Positions 19,223 through 28,574 of a stretch of DNA of 64,000 bases are shown here, one piece after another (the stretch's first letter is position 1; each line of letters opens with the position of its first letter). This DNA comes from Actinobacillus lignieresii (GTDB lineage: Bacteria > Pseudomonadota > Gammaproteobacteria > Enterobacterales > Pasteurellaceae), in NCBI RefSeq assembly GCF_900444945.1, contig NZ_UFRM01000001.1:1-64000 (forward strand), written 5' to 3'. A program made the translations under genes and the position numbers. The notes under the pieces were generated by a model. The model was given only the letters and a program-made list of their open reading frames with translations, was not told the DNA's origin and made no database searches.

Positions 19223-20401
19223 ATGTTAGAAAGATTGAAGACAGAATGGGATAAATGGGTTCGATTAACACCGGCGAATTCGTTATACGATCGTACTTTG
19301 CTTTGGCTGTTTTTCGGCTTACTGGTTATCGGCTTCATTATGGTTACCTCGGCATCAATTCCGGTCAGTACCCGTTTAAACAATGATCCGTTTTATTTTG
19401 CGGTGCGTGACGGCGTCTATTTAGCGGCGGCATTGTTTGCCTTTGTCACGATCGTGCAAATTCCGACCGAAAGCTGGGAAAAGCGAAACGTGCTGTTTTT
19501 CCTCGTATCGCTGGCTTTTTTGGTTATCGTATTGATTTTCGGACGCAGTATTAACGGTGCGGTGCGTTGGATCCCATTAGGACCGATTAATTTCCAACCG
19601 GCAGAATTGGCGAAATTAGCGATTATTTGTTATTTTTCCAGCTTCTACGTACGAAAATACGATGAGATGCGAACTAAGCGATTAAGTTTTATTCGCCCTA
19701 TGGTAATTCTCAGCATTTTCGGTTTCCTATTGCTGTTACAACCGGATTTAGGTAGTACCTTCGTACTCTTTATGCTCACTTTTGCGATGTTGTTTATTAT
19801 GGGCGCAAGAGTAATGCAGTTCCTATTTTTAGGGGTAACGGGTATTTTACTGTTTGCCTTTTTGGTACTGACGTCAGAATATCGTTTAAAACGAGTGACC
19901 TCGTTTATGGATCCGTTCGCCGATGCTTACGGGGACGGTTTCCAACTTTCAAATTCACAAATGGCATTCGGTCAGGGCGAATTTTGGGGACAGGGGTTAG
20001 GTAACTCAATCCAAAAATTAGAATACCTTCCCGAAGCGCATACTGACTTTGTTATGGCGGTAGTCGGTGAAGAATTCGGTTTTATCGGGATTGTCGCCAT
20101 CGTGATTTTATTATCGGTGTTATCGTTACGCGCACTTAAAATCAGTCGAGACGCGTTAAAACTGGAAGCGCGTTTCAGAGGCTTTTTCGCCTTCGGTATT
20201 GCGATTTGGATTTTTATTCAAGGCTTTGTGAACTTAGGCGTTGCCTCAGGTTTATTGCCAACCAAAGGTTTGACTTTCCCGCTCGTAAGTTACGGCGGAT
20301 CCAGTTTAGTGATTATGTCGATCGCGATTGCGGTACTTTTACGCATAGACTATGAAAATCGCCTAGAACTGGTTGGACACGCTCAAATTAAAGAGAGTTA
20401 A
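19223..20401 (+). CDS. ftsW: Septal peptidoglycan polymerase FtsW (SEDS family)
   Basis: FtsW is the SEDS glycosyltransferase that polymerises lipid II at the septum in complex with FtsI. The 392-residue protein has about ten membrane helices and the family motifs [51 protein letters not shown] and the C-terminal [10 protein letters not shown]. It is tightly linked to murD and separated from murG by an uptake-signal inverted pair. Confidence 0.96.
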   Translation: MLERLKTEWDKWVRLTPANSLYDRTLLWLFFGLLVIGFIMVTSASIPVSTRLNNDPFYFAVRDGVYLAAALFAFVTIVQIPTESWEKRNVLFFLVSLAFLVIVLIFGRSINGAVRWIPLGPINFQPAELAKLAIICYFSSFYVRKYDEMRTKRLSFIRPMVILSIFGFLLLLQPDLGSTFVLFMLTFAMLFIMGARVMQFLFLGVTGILLFAFLVLTSEYRLKRVTSFMDPFADAYGDGFQLSNSQMAFGQGEFWGQGLGNSIQKLEYLPEAHTDFVMAVVGEEFGFIGIVAIVILLSVLSLRALKISRDALKLEARFRGFFAFGIAIWIFIQGFVNLGVASGLLPTKGLTFPLVSYGGSSLVIMSIAIAVLLRIDYENRLELVGHAQIKES

Positions 20402-20406
20402 GATCA

Positions 20407-20457
20407 ACAAGCGGTCGGAATTTGCAAAAAATTTGCAAAAACTGACCGCTTTCTTTT
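20407..20457 (+). terminator. Uptake-signal inverted pair, ftsW-murG
   Basis: ACAAGCGGTC at 20407-20416 pairs with GACCGCTT at 20443-20450 and complementary AT sequence, followed by TCTTTTT. It looks like a terminator or attenuator inside the dcw cluster. A further single uptake signal lies at 20513-20521. Confidence 0.65.
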
Positions 20458-20555
20458 TCCGTAAATTGTCAATTTCCTGTACAATAACAACAATTTGTCT
20501 AAAAAAAGTTTCACAAGCGGTCGATTCCGCTCAAAAGTTTGTAAAAGAGATCAAA

Positions 20556-21611
20556 ATGGCTAAAAAACTTCTTGTTATGGCAGGCGGAACCGGCGGTCAT
20601 GTCTTTCCGGCAATTGCCGTAGCGCGCGAGTTGCAAAAACAAGGCTGGGAGATCCGTTGGTTAGGTACCAAAGATCGAATGGAAGCCGACCTTGTGCCGA
20701 AGCACGGTATTCCGATTGAGTTTATTCAAATTTCCGGATTAAAAGGAAAGGGAATCGGAGCATTATTGAAAGCGCCGTTTGCGATTTTTAAAGCGGTTAT
20801 GCAGGCGCGTAAAATCATTAAAAATTACCAGCCTGATGCGGTACTCGGTATGGGCGGTTATGTGTCCGGGCCGGGCGGTATTGCTGCGAAATTGTGCGGT
20901 GTGCCGGTTATTTTACATGAACAAAATGCGGTTGCCGGTTTAACTAATGTTTGGTTATCAAAAATCGCTCGCCGTGTGTTACAAGCATTCCCGACCGCAT
21001 TCCCAAATGCGGAAGTGGTGGGGAATCCGGTGCGTGAAGATCTCGCTCGGCTAGAAGCGCCAGAAATTCGTTTTGCCGAACGCGGTTATCCGATCAATAT
21101 TTTAGTAATGGGCGGCAGCCAAGGCGCAAGAGTGATTAACCAAACCGTACCTGAAGTGGCGAAACAACTCGGTAACAATGTTTTTATTAGTCATCAAGTA
21201 GGGAAAGGTAACCTCGGCGGGGTAGAAGAAATTTATCAAGCGACCGGCAACGGTATCGCCGCCGAATTTATTGACGATATGGCGCAGGCTTATAGCTGGG
21301 CGGACTTAGTGATTTGCCGTTCGGGAGCTTTGACCGTCTGCGAAATCGCCGCGGCAGGCTTACCGGCAATTTTTGTGCCGTATCAACATAAAGACCGCCA
21401 ACAATATTTGAATGCGACTTATTTGGCGGATGACGGTGCGGCAATCATTATCGAGCAACAAGATTTTACGCCGCAGACTTTATTAAACGCACTTCAGCCG
21501 TTAATTGCCGATCGCCGAAAACTTACCGAAATGGCGGTAAAAGCCAGAGCGAAAGCAACGCCAACCGCCGCTCAACGTGTGGCGGAAGTGATTATTGAAC
21601 AGGCGAAATAA
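20556..21611 (+). CDS. murG: Undecaprenyldiphospho-muramoylpentapeptide beta-N-acetylglucosaminyltransferase MurG
   Basis: MurG adds GlcNAc to lipid I, forming lipid II. Start ATG 20556 gives the canonical [19 protein letters not shown], with a GAGAT-type ribosome site. The open frame continues upstream to 20373, but that would run through the uptake-signal hairpin and overlap ftsW, so it is rejected. The 351-residue protein has the three G-loops: [20 protein letters not shown] and [21 protein letters not shown] and [11 protein letters not shown] are also typical. murC follows after a 58-base gap containing a small hairpin (21619-21650). Confidence 0.97.
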   Translation: MAKKLLVMAGGTGGHVFPAIAVARELQKQGWEIRWLGTKDRMEADLVPKHGIPIEFIQISGLKGKGIGALLKAPFAIFKAVMQARKIIKNYQPDAVLGMGGYVSGPGGIAAKLCGVPVILHEQNAVAGLTNVWLSKIARRVLQAFPTAFPNAEVVGNPVREDLARLEAPEIRFAERGYPINILVMGGSQGARVINQTVPEVAKQLGNNVFISHQVGKGNLGGVEEIYQATGNGIAAEFIDDMAQAYSWADLVICRSGALTVCEIAAAGLPAIFVPYQHKDRQQYLNATYLADDGAAIIIEQQDFTPQTLLNALQPLIADRRKLTEMAVKARAKATPTAAQRVAEVIIEQAK

Positions 21612-21618
21612 TGAGACT

Positions 21619-21650
21619 GCTACGAAGAAAAGTATTTGCAAAGTCGTAGC
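21619..21650 (+). other. Small hairpin between murG and murC
   Basis: GCTACGA (21619-21625) and TCGTAGC (21644-21650) form a 7-bp stem with an 18-base loop in the otherwise featureless murG-murC gap. No T-run follows, so it is not a standard terminator. Confidence 0.45.
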
Positions 21651-21669
21651 AAAGATAGGAAAAGAATAG

Positions 21670-23097
21670 ATGAATAATTACCAAGATAAAATTAAAAAAT
21701 TAGTGCCGGAAATGCGCCGTGTAAATCAGATCCATTTTATCGGTATCGGCGGTGCCGGTATGAGCGGTATTGCCGAAGTGCTGTTAAATGAAGGCTATCA
21801 AATTTCCGGTTCGGATATTGCCGAAGGTCCGGTAACTAAACGTTTAGCTGAAGCCGGTGCGAAAGTGTTTATCGGTCATCAAGCGGAGAATGTTGCCGGT
21901 GCAAGCGTAGTGGTTGCTTCCAGTGCGATTGACGACAGCAATCCGGAAGTGCGTGCGGCAAAAGAAGCGCGTATTCCGGTGATTCAGCGTGCGCAAATGT
22001 TGGCGGAAATTATGCGTTTTCGTCACGGTATTGCGGTTGCGGGAACGCATGGTAAAACAACGACTACCGCAATGATTTCGATGATCTATACCGAAGCGAA
22101 ATTAGACCCGACTTTTGTAAACGGCGGTTTGGTTAAATCGGCGGGGAAAAATGCGCATTTGGGCGCCAGTCGCTATTTAATTGCGGAAGCGGATGAAAGT
22201 GATGCGTCGTTCTTACACTTACAACCGATGGTTTCGGTCGTAACTAATATCGAACCGGATCATATGGACACTTACGGCGGCGATTTCGAGCAGATGAAAG
22301 CGACTTACGTAAAATTCCTACGCAACTTACCGTTCTACGGTTTAGCGGTGATGTGTGCCGATGATGAAACGGTAATGGAAATTGCGCCGCAAGTCGGTCG
22401 TCAAGTATTAACTTACGGCTTTAGTGAAAAAGCGGATTACCGTATCGAAGATTATCAACAAACCGGTTTCCAAGGTCATTACACTGTGGTTTGTCCGAAC
22501 GGCGAGCGTATTGACGTATTGTTGAATGTGCCGGGTAAACACAATGCACTGAATGCAACAGCCGCACTGGCGGTCGCAAAAGAAGAAGGGATTGCCAACG
22601 AAGCGATTTTAGCCGCACTTGCCGATTTCCAAGGTGCAGGTCGTCGTTTTGACCAATTAGGCTCATTTATTCGTCCGAACGGTAAAGTGATGTTGGTTGA
22701 TGACTACGGTCATCACCCGACCGAAGTGGATGTAACGATTAAAGCGGCTCGCTCAGGTTGGGAAAACAAACGTGTTGTGATGATTTTCCAACCGCACCGT
22801 TATTCGCGTACCCGTGATTTATTTGATGATTTCGTACAAGTGTTATCGCAAGTCGATGCGTTAATTATGCTTGAAGTGTATGCGGCGGGCGAAGCGCCGA
22901 TTGTCGGTGCGGATAGTAAAGCGCTATGCCGTTCAATCCGTAATTTGGGTAAAGTGGATCCGATTTTGGTTTCGGATACCGATCAGCTCGGTGAAGTATT
23001 AGATCAAATTATCCAAGACGGCGATTTAATTCTTGCACAAGGTGCCGGTAGTGTAAGCCGCATTTCTCGTGGCTTGGCGGAAAGCTGGAAAGCCTAA
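21670..23097 (+). CDS. murC: UDP-N-acetylmuramate--L-alanine ligase MurC
   Basis: MurC starts the peptide stem by adding L-alanine to UDP-MurNAc. The 475-residue Mur ligase has the N-terminal [19 protein letters not shown]-loop [10 protein letters not shown], the EADESDASF and [12 protein letters not shown] motifs, and the [10 protein letters not shown] stretch typical of MurC. It lies between murG and ddlB. An uptake-signal inverted pair starts at its stop codon. Confidence 0.97.
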   Translation: MNNYQDKIKKLVPEMRRVNQIHFIGIGGAGMSGIAEVLLNEGYQISGSDIAEGPVTKRLAEAGAKVFIGHQAENVAGASVVVASSAIDDSNPEVRAAKEARIPVIQRAQMLAEIMRFRHGIAVAGTHGKTTTTAMISMIYTEAKLDPTFVNGGLVKSAGKNAHLGASRYLIAEADESDASFLHLQPMVSVVTNIEPDHMDTYGGDFEQMKATYVKFLRNLPFYGLAVMCADDETVMEIAPQVGRQVLTYGFSEKADYRIEDYQQTGFQGHYTVVCPNGERIDVLLNVPGKHNALNATAALAVAKEEGIANEAILAALADFQGAGRRFDQLGSFIRPNGKVMLVDDYGHHPTEVDVTIKAARSGWENKRVVMIFQPHRYSRTRDLFDDFVQVLSQVDALIMLEVYAAGEAPIVGADSKALCRSIRNLGKVDPILVSDTDQLGEVLDQIIQDGDLILAQGAGSVSRISRGLAESWKA

Positions 23098-23142
23098 CAA
23101 GCGGTAAGATTTGCAAAAAATTTTGTAAAATTGACCGCTTGT
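23097..23142 (+). repeat. Uptake-signal inverted pair, murC-ddlB
   Basis: ACAAGCGGT at 23097-23105 faces ACCGCTTGT at 23134-23142, with complementary AT-rich inner sequence. No T-run follows, so it may act as an uptake signal or mRNA stem rather than a strong terminator. Confidence 0.7.
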
Positions 23143-23163
23143 GAATCTCCAATCGGTCAGTAG

Positions 23164-23183
23164 GGATACGAGGCCTCGTGTCC
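23164..23183. promoter_or_regulatory. Twenty-base palindrome in front of ddlB
   Basis: GGATACGAGG|CCTCGTGTCC is self-complementary except for one position pair (23167/23180). The inner 12 bases ACGAGGCCTCGT are perfect and have no spacer. It is GC-rich compared with its surroundings and lies 22 bases before the ddlB start. A dimeric DNA-binding protein site is the simplest reading; no regulator is identified. Confidence 0.5.
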
Positions 23184-23204
23184 ACAATAAGAAAGGATAA
23201 AAAG

Positions 23205-24116
23205 ATGAGCATTAAAGACGAAAAAATTGCGGTGTTATTCGGCGGTGTTTCTCAAGAACGCGAAGTATCGCTAAATTCGGGCGCAGCGGTAACCGAAGCG
23301 TTAAAATCGCTTGGCTATAATGTGGAAGGTTTTGATACCAAAGATTTCCCGATTGAAAAATTAAAAGAAAAAGGCATTCAACGCGTTTTCAACATTTTAC
23401 ACGGCGGTATCGGTGAAAACGGTGTGTTACAAGGCGCATTGGAGCAAATGGGTATTCCTTATACCGGTTGTGGGGTAATGGCGTCTGCGGTGACCTTAGA
23501 TAAATTCCGTACCAAATTAATGTGGCAAGCAGTCGGCTTGCCAACGGCAGAAATGGTGGTTATTCGTCGCGGAGAAACGGTCGATTCCGAACAAATTATT
23601 GCAAAATTAGGTTTACCGGTTTTCGTTAAACCTTCAAGCGAAGGTTCAAGTGTCGGCGTAACCAAAGTAAAAACGGTTGAGCAATTATTGCCGGCGGTGG
23701 AAGAAGCGTTAAAATTCGATTCAATCGTCTTAGTAGAAGCTTTCTTGGCGGGTAAGGAGTATTCTGTTCCGGTGCTAGACGGTCAAGTATTACCGGCGGT
23801 ACAAATCATTCCCGAAGGGGAGTTTTATGATTACCACGCCAAATATATCTCGGATAATACGCAATATCTCGTACCGGCGTTAAGTGACGATCGTCAGGCG
23901 GAAGTAGCGGAACTGGTCAAAGCGGCGTATGAGGTGGTCGGATGCCGTGGTTGGAGCCGTATTGATGTGATGGAAGATGCGAACGGCAATTTCAATTTGG
24001 TTGAAGTGAATACTTGTCCGGGTATGACAAGCCATAGTATTTTCCCTAAATCGGCGGCAACGGTCGGCATTCCGTTTGAAAAATTAGTCGAACGTGTATT
24101 GGAGTTAAGTGCCTAA
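23205..24116 (+). CDS. ddlB: D-alanine--D-alanine ligase
   Basis: Ddl joins two D-alanines for MurF. Start ATG 23205 has AAAGGA upstream and gives [23 protein letters not shown]; a GTG nine codons earlier is in frame but lies inside the palindrome and has no ribosome site. The 303-residue ATP-grasp enzyme has the [15 protein letters not shown]-terminal loop, [13 protein letters not shown] for ATP/phosphate and the metal-binding [13 protein letters not shown] near the end. The ftsQ start codon overlaps its stop by one base, so the two are coupled. Confidence 0.96.
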   Translation: MSIKDEKIAVLFGGVSQEREVSLNSGAAVTEALKSLGYNVEGFDTKDFPIEKLKEKGIQRVFNILHGGIGENGVLQGALEQMGIPYTGCGVMASAVTLDKFRTKLMWQAVGLPTAEMVVIRRGETVDSEQIIAKLGLPVFVKPSSEGSSVGVTKVKTVEQLLPAVEEALKFDSIVLVEAFLAGKEYSVPVLDGQVLPAVQIIPEGEFYDYHAKYISDNTQYLVPALSDDRQAEVAELVKAAYEVVGCRGWSRIDVMEDANGNFNLVEVNTCPGMTSHSIFPKSAATVGIPFEKLVERVLELSA

Positions 24117-24910
24117 TGGTTTCTGTGTTACGGAAAAAAACGGCTGCGTCCGTCCGTTTCAAACCGCTAAAAGTGAGATCTTCGCTAAATCCATTCAATC
24201 GGATAGTATTAATTAAACCGTTGATTGTGTTATTATGCGTAATCTTTGCGTTTCTTGTGTATAGTAATTGGCATAGTTGGTTGGAAAGTCTGGATCGGAA
24301 CCCGATTCGGGCTTATGCACTTACTCATAAGACAAGATTTACGACAAATGCGGATATCCGGGAAACTTTATCGCAAAAACCGGCTCTAAAAGGATATTTC
24401 GGTCAAGATATTCAAGACGTTAAAGCAAAATTATTAGCGATTTCTTGGGTGAGAGACGTCGTGGTTCGAAAAGTTTATCCGGATCGTTTAAGTATCACAT
24501 TGATTGAACACAATCCTGTTGCCGTATGGAATGACGTGAATTTTTTATCCGAGCAAGGCATTGTATTCAGTTTACCGCCGGATAGGATCGATAAAACCGG
24601 ATTCCCGATGCTGTACGGACCTGATACCGAAGGTAAAGTGGTTTTAGAGGCGTGGAGTAAAATCAAAGCGGATTTAAAAGCGCGTAATTTGGATTTATCT
24701 TCCGTTTCCGTAGATAATCGAGGTTCTTGGACGATAACTTTGTCGAACAATGTCGAACTCAGATTAGGTCGTGGCGAATGGACGCCTAAAATCGATCGCT
24801 TCGTGACGATTTTCCCTGAAATTGATGTACCGGAAGGAAAAAAACTTGCTTATGTCGATTTGCGCTACGAACATGGCGCGGCGGTCGGTTTTAGTCCTTT
24901 ACCTAAATAA
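24116..24910 (+). CDS. ftsQ: Cell division protein FtsQ
   Basis: FtsQ is a bitopic divisome scaffold that recruits FtsB and FtsL. The 264-residue product has a basic cytoplasmic tail, one membrane helix (about 33-47, IVLLCVIFAFLVY region), a POTRA domain (about 60-130) with the WVRDVVVRKVYPDRLSI motif, and the beta domain with RLGRGEW. The start ATGG overlaps the ddlB stop. The ddlB-ftsQ-ftsA-ftsZ order is the classical one. Confidence 0.95.
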   Translation: MVSVLRKKTAASVRFKPLKVRSSLNPFNRIVLIKPLIVLLCVIFAFLVYSNWHSWLESLDRNPIRAYALTHKTRFTTNADIRETLSQKPALKGYFGQDIQDVKAKLLAISWVRDVVVRKVYPDRLSITLIEHNPVAVWNDVNFLSEQGIVFSLPPDRIDKTGFPMLYGPDTEGKVVLEAWSKIKADLKARNLDLSSVSVDNRGSWTITLSNNVELRLGRGEWTPKIDRFVTIFPEIDVPEGKKLAYVDLRYEHGAAVGFSPLPK

Positions 24911-24935
24911 TTTTTTGCAAGCATAATATAACGAT

Positions 24936-26210
24936 ATGACAAAAATAGCAGAATCCAAAATCATTGTCGGTCTAGATATCGGCACATCAAAAGTTGTCGC
25001 CGTAGTCGGTGAAGTATTGCCTGACGGCGTGATTAATGTTATCGGTTCGGGTAGTTGCCCAGCTAAAGGCGTTGATCGCGGCGGTGTTATCGACTTAGAT
25101 GCAGCGGTAAATTCGATTCAACGTGCGATAGAACAAGCCGAATCTGTTTCCGATTGTCAAATTATCGGCGTAACGCTTGCGATTTCCGGTCAGCATATTA
25201 CTGCGTTGAACGAAAGCGGTACCGTACCGCTTTCAGGTACGGTAACAAACGAAGATATTGATGCGGCTATTCATATAGCACGTTCGATTAAGTTACCTGA
25301 CGGATTGGAGACCTTACATATTATTCCGCAGGAATATAAAGTGGACAGATTACCGGCAACCAAAAACCCGGTCGGTTTATCCGGTATGCGCTTGCAAGCA
25401 CAAGCACATATTATCACTTGTCACCAAGATTGGTTACGTAACCTGAAAAATGCGGTAGAGCGAGCGAAATTAAAAGTGGATCAAGTGGTCTTTTCCGGAC
25501 TTGCATCAAGTTATTCGGTTTTAACCGAAGACGAGAAAGAATTAGGCGTATGCTTGATCGACATCGGCGGCGGTACAATGGATATTCTTGTTTATACCGA
25601 CGGTGCGTTACGTTTTAGTAAAGTGATTCCTTTTGCCGGTAATAATGTTACCGATTATATTGCGCAAGTCTTCACTACTTCTCGCAATGAAGCCGAGAGT
25701 ATTAAAATCAATTACGGTAGCGCAGTTAATCCGCCTACGCATAATGCGGATAAGAAAATTGAAGTTGCAGGGCTTGGCGGTCGTATGCCTAGAACCTTTA
25801 CTAAAGCGCAAGTTGCTACCGTGACTTCACAATGTTATAGTGATTTGTTAAAAGTCGTAGAAAACGAATTGGTACAATTACGTCATGAATTGCTGCAAAA
25901 AGGCATAAAACAGGAATTAATTGCAGGTTTTGTGCTTACGGGTGGTGGTTCGCAAATCGAAGATATTGTAGAATGTGCGAGAGAAATTTTCGGCTCTCAG
26001 GTAAGAGTCGGATATCCGTTGAATATTACAGGATTGACGGATTACGTAAATAAGCCGCAATATGCGACAGTACTCGGTCTTTTACAATATAGCCATTATA
26101 ACTCGGATGAAAAGGGGAAGGGCGAAATCAGCGAGAAAGTAGATAGTATCCTTGATATTCTGAGTCGAGGGCTGAAAAAAGTAGTTAATGTGGCAAGATC
26201 GAATTTTTAA
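24936..26210 (+). CDS. ftsA: Cell division protein FtsA
   Basis: FtsA is an actin-like ATPase that anchors FtsZ filaments to the membrane. The 424-residue protein shows the actin-fold phosphate loops ([28 protein letters not shown]), the adenosine stretch [12 protein letters not shown] and a C-terminal amphipathic helix (about 405-422, [13 protein letters not shown]) that forms the membrane anchor. It is followed by ftsZ after 38 bases. Confidence 0.97.
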   Translation: MTKIAESKIIVGLDIGTSKVVAVVGEVLPDGVINVIGSGSCPAKGVDRGGVIDLDAAVNSIQRAIEQAESVSDCQIIGVTLAISGQHITALNESGTVPLSGTVTNEDIDAAIHIARSIKLPDGLETLHIIPQEYKVDRLPATKNPVGLSGMRLQAQAHIITCHQDWLRNLKNAVERAKLKVDQVVFSGLASSYSVLTEDEKELGVCLIDIGGGTMDILVYTDGALRFSKVIPFAGNNVTDYIAQVFTTSRNEAESIKINYGSAVNPPTHNADKKIEVAGLGGRMPRTFTKAQVATVTSQCYSDLLKVVENELVQLRHELLQKGIKQELIAGFVLTGGGSQIEDIVECAREIFGSQVRVGYPLNITGLTDYVNKPQYATVLGLLQYSHYNSDEKGKGEISEKVDSILDILSRGLKKVVNVARSNF

Positions 26211-26248
26211 ATGTGTTGAGTTGCAAATCAGCACGAGGGAGATAAAAA

Positions 26249-27460
26249 ATGTTTGAACCTATTTATGAAACAACGCAAGATGCGGTAATTAAGGTAGTCG
26301 GCGTTGGTGGCGGTGGTGGTAACGCACTAAACCATATGGTGGACGGAAACCTGAATAACGAAGGTGTCGGCGGCGTTGAGTTTTTCTCGGTAAATACCGA
26401 TGCGCAAGTATTGCGTACAAGTTCCGTGCGCCAAACGATTCAAATCGGTGCGAATATCACTAAAGGTTTAGGTGCCGGTGCAAATCCGAATGTAGGTCGT
26501 CAAGCAGCGGAAGAAGACCGCGAAGCGTTATCGAATATGCTTGCGGGTGCGGATATGGTATTTATCTCTGCCGGTATGGGCGGCGGTACGGGTACCGGTG
26601 CGGCGCCGGTTATTGCCGATATCGCAAAATCGCAAGGTTCATTAACGGTTGCCATCGTAACCAAACCGTTCCGTTTCGAAGGTAACAAACGTATGAATTA
26701 CGCGGAGCAAGGTATCCAAGAGTTATCTAAGCACGTAGATTCATTAATTATCATCCCTAACGATAAATTATTAAAGGTATTACCTAAAAATACGAAAATG
26801 ATGGATGCTTTCAAAGCGGCGAATGATATTTTACGTAACGCCGTTTTAGGTATCACCGATATGATTACCTCTCCGGGGTTAATTAACGTGGACTTTGCCG
26901 ACGTGAAAACCGTTATGTCGGAAATGGGACGTGCGATGATGGGTACCGGTATTGCCGAAGGCGAAGACCGTGCAGAACATGCGGCGCATGATGCGGTAGC
27001 CAGCCCGTTATTGGAAGATGTCGATTTATCCGGTGCGAAAGGTATCTTAGTAAGTATCTCTTCAGGTTTAGATATTGAGTTAAACGAAGTCGATGTGATT
27101 ATGGATTATATCCACAGTTTTGCCGCTCCGGATGCGACGATTGTATTCGGTACTTCGGTTTATCCGGAAATGGAAGGTAAACTTCGCGTAACATTAGTGG
27201 CGACAGGTATCGGTCAAGCGGAAGAATTAACGTTACCGAGAGCGACTGTCGTTCCGCAACCAATGCAACAACCTATGCAACAGCAAGGCTATCAACAACA
27301 AGCGCAACAGCCTCAACAACCTGCTTTTGCACAACAGGGTTACGCTCAGCCGGCGCAATTCGCTCAACCGCAACAAGCGGCTCCGAAACCTCAGCAAGTG
27401 GATTCTTCCCAAGTTTGGTCTCCTAATTCGATTCCGGGATTTATGAGAAACGGTCAATAA
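26249..27460 (+). CDS. ftsZ: Cell division protein FtsZ
   Basis: FtsZ is the tubulin-like GTPase that forms the division ring. The 403-residue protein has the nucleotide motif VGVGGGGGNALNHM, the tubulin signature GGGTGTGAAPVIA and the synergy-loop NVDFADVKTVM. The linker at about 335-385 is extremely rich in Gln, Pro and Ala (repeated QQ, MQQ and AQQ blocks). The C-terminal recognition peptide is SIPGFMRNGQ, which would bind FtsA and ZipA. The RBS is GAGGGAG. The gene is followed by lpxC after 32 bases. Confidence 0.98.
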   Translation: MFEPIYETTQDAVIKVVGVGGGGGNALNHMVDGNLNNEGVGGVEFFSVNTDAQVLRTSSVRQTIQIGANITKGLGAGANPNVGRQAAEEDREALSNMLAGADMVFISAGMGGGTGTGAAPVIADIAKSQGSLTVAIVTKPFRFEGNKRMNYAEQGIQELSKHVDSLIIIPNDKLLKVLPKNTKMMDAFKAANDILRNAVLGITDMITSPGLINVDFADVKTVMSEMGRAMMGTGIAEGEDRAEHAAHDAVASPLLEDVDLSGAKGILVSISSGLDIELNEVDVIMDYIHSFAAPDATIVFGTSVYPEMEGKLRVTLVATGIGQAEELTLPRATVVPQPMQQPMQQQGYQQQAQQPQQPAFAQQGYAQPAQFAQPQQAAPKPQQVDSSQVWSPNSIPGFMRNGQ

Positions 27461-27492
27461 CGCCGTTACCCAAACGGGAATAAGGATAGAAT

Positions 27493-28413
27493 ATGATTAA
27501 ACAAAGAACATTAAAACAAGCGACTAAAGTCACCGGTATCGGTTTGCACAGCGGTAAAAAAGTAACGCTAACGTTACGTCCCGCACCGGCTAATACGGGG
27601 ATTGTTTATGCTCGTACGGATTTAGAACCGGCGGTGTATTTTCCTGCAAGTGCGGAATCTATTCGTGATACGCAGCTTTGTACTTGTATGATTAATGATG
27701 ACGGTGTACGTATTTCAACGGTTGAACACTTAAATGCGGCAATGGCTTCATTAGGTTTGGATAACTTAATCGTTGAAGTTGATGCGCCTGAAATTCCGAT
27801 TATGGATGGCAGTGCGAGTCCGTTCATCTATTTATTATTAGATGCCGGTATTGAAGAGCAAGACGCACCGAAGAAATTTATTCGTATCAGAGAAACGGTA
27901 CGTGTGGAAGAAGGCGATAAATGGGCGGAAATGAAGCCTTATAGCAAAGGCTTAAAACTAGATTTCACCATTGATTTTAGCCATCCGATGATCAGTAAGG
28001 ATGTGCGTAATTTCAAAATGGAATTATCTGCCGAAAACTTTATTCACAAAATCAGCCGTGCAAGAACTTTCACCTTTATGAAAGATGTTGAATATCTTCA
28101 ATCAATCGGCTTAGCATTAGGCGGTAGCCTTGATAATGCGATCGTATTAGATGAATATCGTATCTTGAATGAAGAAGGCTTACGCTATAAAGACGAATTG
28201 GTTAAGCATAAAATGTTAGACTCAATCGGCGACTTATTTATGTGCGGTTATAATATCCTTGGTGATTTCAGTGCATATAAATCGGGACACGGTTTAAATA
28301 ACAAATTATTACGTGCAATCCTTGCTAACGAAAATGCTTGGGAATTTGTAACCTTTGAAGATAAAGAACAAGCGCCGCAAGGTTATCGTATCGGTGAACA
28401 AGTCTTTATCTAG
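27493..28413 (+). CDS. lpxC: UDP-3-O-acyl-N-acetylglucosamine deacetylase LpxC
   Basis: LpxC is the zinc enzyme performing the committed step of lipid A synthesis. The 306-residue protein begins [24 protein letters not shown]. It contains the zinc ligands in STVEHLNAA (His79 region) and [11 protein letters not shown] (His/Asp) plus the catalytic His in KSGHGLNN. It is the usual last gene of the dcw cluster and is followed by a strong terminator. In enterobacteria LpxC is degraded by FtsH through its C-terminal tail; whether this tail behaves alike is not visible. Confidence 0.97.
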   Translation: MIKQRTLKQATKVTGIGLHSGKKVTLTLRPAPANTGIVYARTDLEPAVYFPASAESIRDTQLCTCMINDDGVRISTVEHLNAAMASLGLDNLIVEVDAPEIPIMDGSASPFIYLLLDAGIEEQDAPKKFIRIRETVRVEEGDKWAEMKPYSKGLKLDFTIDFSHPMISKDVRNFKMELSAENFIHKISRARTFTFMKDVEYLQSIGLALGGSLDNAIVLDEYRILNEEGLRYKDELVKHKMLDSIGDLFMCGYNILGDFSAYKSGHGLNNKLLRAILANENAWEFVTFEDKEQAPQGYRIGEQVFI

Positions 28414-28432
28414 TATCAAGATTAATTAATTT

Positions 28433-28470
28433 AAAAATCCTCGTTGATGAAAATCGGCGAGGATTTTTTT
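28433..28470 (+). terminator. Intrinsic terminator after lpxC (end of dcw cluster)
   Basis: The stem AAAAATCCTCG (28433-28443) pairs with CGAGGATTTTT (28458-28468), and the T-run continues to 28470. It is a strong intrinsic terminator closing the dcw transcription unit. Confidence 0.92.
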
Positions 28471-28513
28471 ATGGCAAGCGGTCGGATTCAGCAAAAATTT
28501 TGCAAAAATACTT

Positions 28514-28533
28514 TACTGTTCAAAAAAACAGTA
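28514..28533. promoter_or_regulatory. LexA (SOS) box in front of recN
   Basis: TACTG-N10-CAGTA at 28514-28533, with AT-rich inner bases, is a full match to the symmetric gammaproteobacterial LexA site (CTGT...ACAG core). It lies 41 bases before the recN start, where it would overlap the promoter. recN is a classic SOS gene. Confidence 0.88.
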
Positions 28534-28574
28534 ATAGTATATATCCATACAGGATATATTTTTACAGGTGTTTT

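Noticed and set aside
20373-20555. N-terminal extension of MurG upstream of ATG 20556
   Set aside because: It would overlap ftsW and translate through the uptake-signal hairpin; the canonical MurG start is at 20556.
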